From NCBI GenBank assembly GCA_003456855.1, contig DMOO01000093.1, positions 1 to 11,915 of the forward strand: a DNA stretch of 11,915 nt, in the 5' to 3' direction. This document shows, piece by piece, positions 7,538 to 11,915 of this stretch. The translations under genes and the position numbers were made by a program. Numbering within the stretch: the first letter of the stretch is position 1; every line of letters starts with the position of its first letter. The notes under the pieces are model-generated. The model saw nothing but the letters and a program-made list of their open reading frames with translations. It searched no databases and was not told where the DNA came from. The DNA is from Sphaerochaeta sp. Its GTDB lineage: Bacteria > Spirochaetota > Spirochaetia > Sphaerochaetales > Sphaerochaetaceae.

Positions 7538-7866
7538 AACGCCACCTCCCTGAGTGTCTGAAGAGGATTCAGATACTTGGAATAGTTCGTATAAGAGATG
7601 AAGGACCTGCTGTTGTCTGAAAAGCTCTTTCCGGTGACGCCTATGTTCTCACCGGCCTCCATCAGCATCAGGGTCGCAATACGAAGCACCGTCAGCCTGA
7701 CGAGCTGTGGAACAGATTCTCCCCATTTCTCATCAGGATCGAATCTCAGATATTCAGAGACGAGCTCCTGGGCAGCAGACAGAATTGTCGTCTTGAGCTC
7801 TAAGGCTGACTCTGAGTCCTCGAAGTTCCCGGTATACTCATTGAATTGGCTGACGGTGACGATCAT
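7534..7866 (-). CDS. Head-tail connector protein, gp6-like
   Basis: Start at ATG 7866 gives 110 residues (MIVTVSQFNEYTGNFED...). GGAGG lies 6 bases before this ATG, within the end of the previous gene, while the longer frame starting MPWRH has no such site. The pattern is that of HK97 gp6/SPP1 gp15-like connectors (Phage_connect family): a short N-terminal segment, a helix with LKTTILSAAQELVSEYLRFD (residues ~23-42), then 'VPQLVRLTVLRIATLMLMEAG' and a Ser-rich C-terminus ending 'YLNPLQTLREVAF'. Connectors of this type form a ring beneath the portal that receives the tail. It is placed right after the capsid and head-fiber genes, as usual. Confidence 0.8.
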   Translation of the reverse strand: MIVTVSQFNEYTGNFEDSESALELKTTILSAAQELVSEYLRFDPDEKWGESVPQLVRLTVLRIATLMLMEAGENIGVTGKSFSDNSRSFISYTNYSKYLNPLQTLREVAF

Positions 7867-7867
7867 G

Positions 7868-8125
7868 CTATGCCTCCACGGCAATGATTCCTGCAGCTCT
7901 CAGAGAGATCAGCAGTGAGTTGAAATCCTGTGCGGTCGGGGCAGACCCGGTGCAGTTGGCAACTGCAACACCCTGTTTCACAAGGCCCTTGGTTTCAGGG
8001 CCTGCGTCGGGAATGTCCTGAACAGGAAGACCCTCAATCTGAGAGCCTTCCTCGAAGACAACCTTTCCGCCGAAATGGGTGACATCGCCACCCTGTTCGG
8101 TATAGTTCTTTGTGTTGTATGACAT
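7868..8125 (-). CDS. Small head fiber / capsid decoration protein
   Basis: This 85-residue acidic protein starts at ATG 8125 with GGAGGG 4-5 bases upstream and ends in TAG two bases before the connector ATG. The N-terminus (SYNTKNYTEQGGDVTHFGG), a beta-like 'KVVFEEGSQIEGLP', a variable linker, and a C-terminal helix with 'TAQDFNSLLISLRAAGII' match small head fiber proteins that sit between capsid and connector genes in Firmicutes-type phages. In those, the final segment is of the form 'xxDFNxLLxKLKxAGLM'. Such proteins attach to the outside of the capsid and are often dispensable. The match is from memory of the motif, without a search. Confidence 0.72.
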   Translation of the reverse strand: MSYNTKNYTEQGGDVTHFGGKVVFEEGSQIEGLPVQDIPDAGPETKGLVKQGVAVANCTGSAPTAQDFNSLLISLRAAGIIAVEA

Positions 8126-8137
8126 TCAACCCTCCTG

Positions 8138-9340
8138 TCAGGAAGCCTTCTGCTGCAGGACCTTGATCGCCTCAGGAAGCACGGTCTTTGCATCAAGACG
8201 CTTGTAGGCAAGGAATCCGACCTGTCCGTTTCCGGCAAAGAGCTCATTGAGCCTCTTGAAGATGATTCCGGACCTGTCTGCTACCCAGTAATAGGACAGG
8301 TCTCCGAAGAGAACCGTCTTGTTTCCGGCTCCGACCTCCGGCATGAAGGCGGATGTGTGGTACGGCTTTCCGAGAATGGTGTTCGTCTCGCCGTCCCTGA
8401 TACCAGGCTGCCAGAGATACTGGCCGTTTCCGTCCTTGAGCTTTCTGATGAGCTTTATAGTGCCGTCATTCAGGACCCAGATCGCCTTCTTGCGGTAGGG
8501 GGTCTTCAGGCTGTGGAACAGATCAATGATCTCATCTGCAGTGATGGCAGAGACTGATGCGGCAGTAAGGCCGATCTGTGCGCCACCTGTGGCGTTCAGA
8601 AGGCCGGTGGGCTTGTGGGTTCCGTTGCCTGTGAGGAAGGCAGCTTCCTCCTTGTCGCCGATCCTGCGGGCAAACTCGGATCTCATGTAGCCCTCAAGAT
8701 CGAATGCGGAGTCATTGAGAAGCTCCTCCGAGACCTTGATCAGTGTTCCGACCTTGTGTGCATCAAGGTTCACCTGTCCGAAAGACTCATCTGATGCGGT
8801 GAATGCATCCTCTTCCTCCATCCAGGCTGCTTCTCCATGAGATGCCACAACTGGAATCTTGTGTGTTCCGCTGGATGTCTGGATGACCTTTGCATACTGG
8901 CGGATCACCGTTTCCTCGTTCAGAGCCTGGATAAGTGTGCTCTCATACTCATCTGGTACAAGATATCCGCCTTCGGAATCCACGCCTTCCTGGAGGTCAT
9001 TGAACACCTCGGGAGTGGGATACTTGGTGCGGATGCTGTTCCAGAATGCCTTGCGGTATGAGTCAGCTGCACGTCCTTTCTTCTGATCCTGCTTCGGCTC
9101 TCCCGGCCTTGCGGTGATCGGTGTGTTGACCGGCATCTCGAGTTCGGTCTCGCGTCTCTCGAGTCGCTCCATCCTTCCGATCTGCATGTCCAGGGATGAG
9201 AGCTCGTCCTCCATCCTTGAATATGCGGCATCATCCTCTGCAGAAAGGCGCATGTCATCCTTTGCCCTGGTCTCCAGGAAGTCCCTGGACCTCTTCACGA
9301 GAGCGGCTCTTTCCGCCCTGAGTTCATTAAGTGTCTTCAT
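8138..9340 (-). CDS. HK97-family major capsid protein
   Basis: The 400-residue precursor forms the icosahedral head. The start at ATG 9340 has AAGGAGGTG 5 bases upstream and overlaps the protease stop as ATGA. Residues 1-~70 are a highly charged coiled coil (LNELRAERAALVKRSRDFLE), the scaffolding delta domain, followed by a Pro/Lys-rich linker (~70-95). The HK97 fold then begins: DSEGGYLVPDEYESTLIQAL (~122-141) is a family hallmark, as are 'RIGDKEEAAFLTGNGTHKPTGLLN' and 'AIWVLNDGTIKLIRKLKDGNG' further on. The delta domain should be removed by the upstream ClpP-like protease somewhere around residues 80-115; the exact site is not visible. Size and gene order are standard. Confidence 0.96.
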   Translation of the reverse strand: MKTLNELRAERAALVKRSRDFLETRAKDDMRLSAEDDAAYSRMEDELSSLDMQIGRMERLERRETELEMPVNTPITARPGEPKQDQKKGRAADSYRKAFWNSIRTKYPTPEVFNDLQEGVDSEGGYLVPDEYESTLIQALNEETVIRQYAKVIQTSSGTHKIPVVASHGEAAWMEEEDAFTASDESFGQVNLDAHKVGTLIKVSEELLNDSAFDLEGYMRSEFARRIGDKEEAAFLTGNGTHKPTGLLNATGGAQIGLTAASVSAITADEIIDLFHSLKTPYRKKAIWVLNDGTIKLIRKLKDGNGQYLWQPGIRDGETNTILGKPYHTSAFMPEVGAGNKTVLFGDLSYYWVADRSGIIFKRLNELFAGNGQVGFLAYKRLDAKTVLPEAIKVLQQKAS

Positions 9341-10056
9341 TCTGACACCTCCTTTGAATTGAGTTCCTCAAGCAGGGCGGAAATCTCCCTGCCTGTATTG
9401 GTCTTTGGTTTCGAATACCTGGCGACAAGCTTCGCCTTCAGGGCGTCATCCGATGTCCTCTGGGCAAAAGAAAAGGCAGCCATTTCATTGACTGCCTTCT
9501 TGCTGTCTTCCAGCATTCCGTCCGCGAAGCCAAGCGCTATGGCCTTGCGGGCATTCATCCATGTCTCGTTCTCCATCATCCGGGAGAGCTCCTCATCCGG
9601 GAGTCCTGTCCGGATCGCATAAGCGTTTATGATGCTCTGTTTGACTTCATCCAGCATCTTCACGGCTGCCTTCATGTCGTTATGATCACCAAAGGCCATC
9701 GTCGCCGGGTTATGGATCATCATCATGGCCGTCGGAGCCATGAGGACCTCGGTTCCGGCCATTGCGATGACGGATGCCGCAGAAGCCGCGATGCCGTCGA
9801 TCTTCACCGTGACCTTGCCCGGATAATCGATCAGCATGCTGTAGATCTGACTCGCTGCAATGCAGTCACCACCGGGACTGTTGATCCAAATCGTCACCGG
9901 TCCCGAATCAGCAAACAGCTCATCCTTGAACATCTTGGGTGTGATGTCGTCATCGAACCAGGACTCGGAGGCTATGGTCCCGTAGAGTTCAAGGACTCTG
10001 CCTTCCTGACCTTCCTCCGCCTGATTCCTGAACACCCAGAACTTCTTCGTCTTCAT
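9337..10056 (-). CDS. ClpP-like prohead maturation protease (S14 family)
   Basis: With ATG 10056 as start (GGAGG 9 bases upstream) the protein has 239 residues; the frame is open further upstream, but only a TTG without a good binding site is available there. The ClpP fold is clear: 'VTIWINSPGGDCIAASQIYS' (~54-73), the nucleophile motif DGIAASAAS with Ser92, and MMIHNP with catalytic His115. The residue aligning with ClpP's catalytic Asp, in NETWMNARKA, is Glu164. It should cleave the delta domain of the capsid protein inside the procapsid. The C-terminal ~35 residues are a charged tail that may serve to recruit it into the procapsid. It overlaps the portal gene by 68 bases. Confidence 0.93.
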   Translation of the reverse strand: MKTKKFWVFRNQAEEGQEGRVLELYGTIASESWFDDDITPKMFKDELFADSGPVTIWINSPGGDCIAASQIYSMLIDYPGKVTVKIDGIAASAASVIAMAGTEVLMAPTAMMMIHNPATMAFGDHNDMKAAVKMLDEVKQSIINAYAIRTGLPDEELSRMMENETWMNARKAIALGFADGMLEDSKKAVNEMAAFSFAQRTSDDALKAKLVARYSKPKTNTGREISALLEELNSKEVSE

Positions 10057-11314
10057 TCTGGTTTTCCTCCGTATTTGTTTTCCTGTCGTATGCCGCACCT
10101 GCTTTCTCAAGCGGAAGCATGTTTCCGTTGACGAGATACAGATCTCCTCCCAACTCCTCCGGGATTCTGTCCATGTTCTCCAATTCCCTGATGTCGTTAG
10201 CGCTCATCCAGCCGTTCTGACGCCCGACCGCGTAGCCGTTCATCCTGCTCTGGTAGTCACCTCGGAGAAGCCCATCGACATTGAACTTGAAGAAATAAGT
10301 CCGTCTCTCATCCCTGGAAAGCAACGCCCTGGACAGACTCTGCTCCCAGCGGATCACCCACGGATCGAGCGTGTATTTCACGAATTCCAAAGACTGTTGC
10401 TCGATATTCGAGAACGAGGATTTCTCAAGATCCCCAACCATGTGCGGCGGAACCCTGAAGATTCTGGCTATCTCGTTTATCTGGAACTTGCGGGTCTCCA
10501 GAAACTGCGCCTCATTGGGAGAAATCGAGATCGGAGTGTATTTCATTCCTTCCTCAAGTACGGCGACCTTGTGACTGTTGGCAGACCCTCCATAGGCTGC
10601 ATTCCAGGAGTCCCGAACCCTGGCCGGGTCTTTGAGGATTCCAGGATGCTCCAGTACGCCTGAAGGAGATGCGCCGTTTGCAAAGAACTTGGAGCCGAAC
10701 TCCTCACAGGCAATCGCCATGCCGATTGCGTTCTTGGCCATTGCAATCGGGCTGTATCCGACAAGTCCGTCGAAGCCGAGCCCTGGAATGTGAAGCACAT
10801 CATATGGACTGAGCTTGACGCTGGACTCGCTGTCCTTTGCGTTTGCCTCTTCCTTGGTTCTGGAATATGTGTAATAGAGCTGGCCGCTGTCATCCCTGTC
10901 CACCTGCATTTTGTTAGGCATCAGGGGATACAGAGCCAGGACCTCACCCTTGCCGTTGCGAATTATCTGGGCATATGCGTTTCCCCACAGAAGGAGATGA
11001 GTCATGAGAGTCTCCCTGAAGACGAAGCTCGTCATCTCGGGATTCGGCTCATCATGAAGGAGCGAATACAGCCCGTGGTCAATGGCCTTGGTCTTGCTGC
11101 CATCCTCCGCATACCTGTACAGGTGAAGAGGAAGACCTGCGATGGCTTCGGACAGGATCCTCACACAGGCATAGACAGCAGTCATCTGCATTGCAGTACG
11201 TTCGTTGACGTTCTTCCCAGATGAAGATCCGCCCATGAAGAAACTGTAGGCTGAGCCCGCAGTGCGGTTGGTCGCGGGTTTGTCCCGTGATTTGAATATT
11301 GAGAAAAGTTTCAT
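9989..11314 (-). CDS. Phage portal protein, HK97 family
   Basis: The 441-residue portal forms the ring at one capsid vertex through which DNA is packaged and ejected. It starts at ATG 11314 with AAGGAA about 9-10 bases upstream. Family signatures include NERTAMQMTAVYACVRILSE (~38-57) followed by 'AIAGLPLHLYRY', a 'LLLWGNAYAQIIRNGKGEV' strand pair, 'VLHIPGLGFDGLVGYSPIAM' and the C-terminal half 'ARIFRVPPHMVGDLEKSSFSNIEQQ'. The final ~40 residues are Glu/Asn/Gly-rich and overlap the protease gene. Upstream, where a terminase large subunit would be expected, lies a terminator and the repeat gene instead. Because of that terminator, portal transcription needs read-through or a promoter in the short 119-base gap; I see no clear promoter there. 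Confidence 0.96.
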   Translation of the reverse strand: MKLFSIFKSRDKPATNRTAGSAYSFFMGGSSSGKNVNERTAMQMTAVYACVRILSEAIAGLPLHLYRYAEDGSKTKAIDHGLYSLLHDEPNPEMTSFVFRETLMTHLLLWGNAYAQIIRNGKGEVLALYPLMPNKMQVDRDDSGQLYYTYSRTKEEANAKDSESSVKLSPYDVLHIPGLGFDGLVGYSPIAMAKNAIGMAIACEEFGSKFFANGASPSGVLEHPGILKDPARVRDSWNAAYGGSANSHKVAVLEEGMKYTPISISPNEAQFLETRKFQINEIARIFRVPPHMVGDLEKSSFSNIEQQSLEFVKYTLDPWVIRWEQSLSRALLSRDERRTYFFKFNVDGLLRGDYQSRMNGYAVGRQNGWMSANDIRELENMDRIPEELGGDLYLVNGNMLPLEKAGAAYDRKTNTEENQNEDEEVLGVQESGGGRSGRQSP

Positions 11315-11340
11315 TCTAATTTGTTTCCTTAGAAGTAATT

Positions 11341-11370
11341 AAAAAAGCACCTGCATGTAAACAGGTGCTT
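11341..11370 (-). terminator. Intrinsic terminator after the repeat-protein gene
   Basis: A perfect 9-bp inverted repeat (AAGCACCTG / CAGGTGCTT) with an 8-base loop spans 11345-11370. On the minus strand it runs straight into TTTTTTAATT, a standard intrinsic terminator. It lies about 64 bases after the repeat gene's stop and 27 bases before the portal start, just upstream of the portal ribosome binding site. On the plus strand the T run begins about 8 bases away, so plus-strand activity is doubtful. Confidence 0.82.
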
Positions 11371-11433
11371 AAAACTCCTTTTTTTGCCTTTATTTAGGAT
11401 TGGATCAAAAAGAGAATCCCGAACGCTGTCACA

Positions 11434-11913
11434 TTAAGGAGTATATACTCCGGTGATATTTCCTTCGGCATCATAGTCGGTCCGTTTCAAAAGTTTACCA
11501 GTGGTGGGGTCATATTCTAATTCTACCCACCAAGAGATGGTTCCATCTGCATTATACCAGGTTCTTTTTATCACTATGCCAGTGCTCGGATCATACTCAT
11601 TTTCAACCCAATATGAGATGGTCCCATCGGGATTATAAATGGTTGCTTTTATCAAGTTACCAGTGCTCGGGTCGTATTCATCTTCCTCCCAAGATTTGAT
11701 GGTTCCGTCGGGATTATAATCAGTTACTTTTATCAGGTAACCAGTGTTCGGGTCAAACTCATTTTCAGACCACGAAGAAACAGTTCCATCAGCATTATAC
11801 TGAATTCGTTTTATCTCTTTACCAGTGTTCGGATCATACTCAGATTCATACCACGAAAAAACAGTTCCATCAGCATTATACAGAATTCGTTTTATCTCTT
11901 TACCAGTGTTCGG
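11434..11913 (-). repeat. Coding tandem array, 81-bp period
   Basis: Five full units run from 11913 leftwards (11913-11833, 11832-11752, 11751-11671, 11670-11590, 11589-11509), followed by a degenerate final unit to the stop at 11434. Each begins with the codons for P-N/S/T-T-G. The two rightmost units differ at only 7 of 81 bases, while the others are clearly more diverged. The array probably continues beyond the right edge. Confidence 0.92.
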
Positions 11914-11915
11914 AT
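11434..11915 (-). CDS. Tandem-repeat protein of unknown function, 5' end outside window
   Basis: The frame is open from the right edge to TAA at 11434, so 159 residues of the C-terminus are seen; the internal Met at 11655 is not a credible start because the repeats continue through it. The protein is almost wholly 27-residue units with the consensus YNxDGTIxxWxExEYDPxTG followed by xxIKRTx, ending in 'ITGVYTP'. The conserved Tyr, Gly, Trp and 'EYDPxTG' suggest a repeated beta-hairpin fold, similar in look to MORN-like or YD-type repeats and to the DUF2963 repeats known from phytoplasmas; none is proven. The codons are AT-richer than those of the portal. It stands between the (unseen) upstream genes and the portal, with its own terminator. 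It may be surface or host-interaction cargo; the function is unknown, and whether it is secreted depends on the unseen N-terminus. Confidence 0.82.
   Translation of the reverse strand, partial: PNTGKEIKRILYNADGTVFSWYESEYDPNTGKEIKRIQYNADGTVSSWSENEFDPNTGYLIKVTDYNPDGTIKSWEEDEYDPSTGNLIKATIYNPDGTISYWVENEYDPSTGIVIKRTWYNADGTISWWVELEYDPTTGKLLKRTDYDAEGNITGVYTP

Noticed and set aside
9682..10131. Plus-strand open frame of 149 codons, rich in His and Arg, opposite the prohead protease
   Set aside because: It is a shadow of the ClpP-like protease gene. The composition reflects the complement of its codons.
11438..11451. Perfect 14-base palindrome GGAGTATATACTCC
   Set aside because: It encodes the last codons (GVYTP) of the repeat protein, has no T run and no second copy nearby, so it is probably chance rather than an operator.
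11434..11913. Regular repeats that might suggest a CRISPR array
   Set aside because: The 81-bp units are contiguous, in one open frame, with no spacers; they are coding repeats.

Overview
The window is a block of late structural genes from a tailed double-stranded DNA phage or prophage with an HK97-type head and a long siphovirus-like tail. Every gene I can support lies on the minus strand, so transcription runs from the right edge to the left. Most start codons have strong GGAGG-type ribosome binding sites, and neighbouring genes overlap by a few bases or sit about 2 to 12 bases apart. The host cannot be fixed from this sequence. Base composition is near balanced, the Shine-Dalgarno sites are strong and there is a bacterial lipoprotein signal. 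A Bacillota or Spirochaetota host would fit, but that is only a guess.

Layout in order of transcription: (1) 11915-11434, the 3' part of an AT-richer gene made almost entirely of 81-bp (27-residue) tandem repeats, closed by an intrinsic terminator at 11341-11370. (2) 11314-8138, the head module: portal, ClpP-type prohead protease and HK97-fold major capsid protein. (3) 8125-6571, a small head-fiber/decoration protein, a gp6-like connector, an HK97 gp10-like protein and a probable tail terminator. (4) 6559-4990, the tail tube protein and the tail assembly chaperone pair. The chaperone's long form is made by -1 frameshifting on a run of seven T. (5) 4923-3922, an AT-richer lipoprotein gene with its own terminator at 3873-3901. 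(6) 3854-1, the tape measure protein and the first 351 residues of a tail-hub protein that runs off the left edge.

Portal, protease and capsid build the procapsid. The connector, gp10-like and terminator proteins join head to tail. The chaperones load the tape measure for polymerisation of the tube, and the hub protein caps the tail tip. The two AT-richer genes do not fit this assembly line. Each has a terminator just before the ribosome binding site of the next essential gene, so they look like cargo ('moron') insertions. The least conventional features are these two insertions with their internal terminators, the repeat protein next to the portal, and the programmed frameshift that accounts for most of an apparent 314-base gap. 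I see no RNA genes, CRISPR array, integrase, terminase, lysis genes or attachment sites here. There is no stretch over 300 bases without a gene once the frameshift product is counted.
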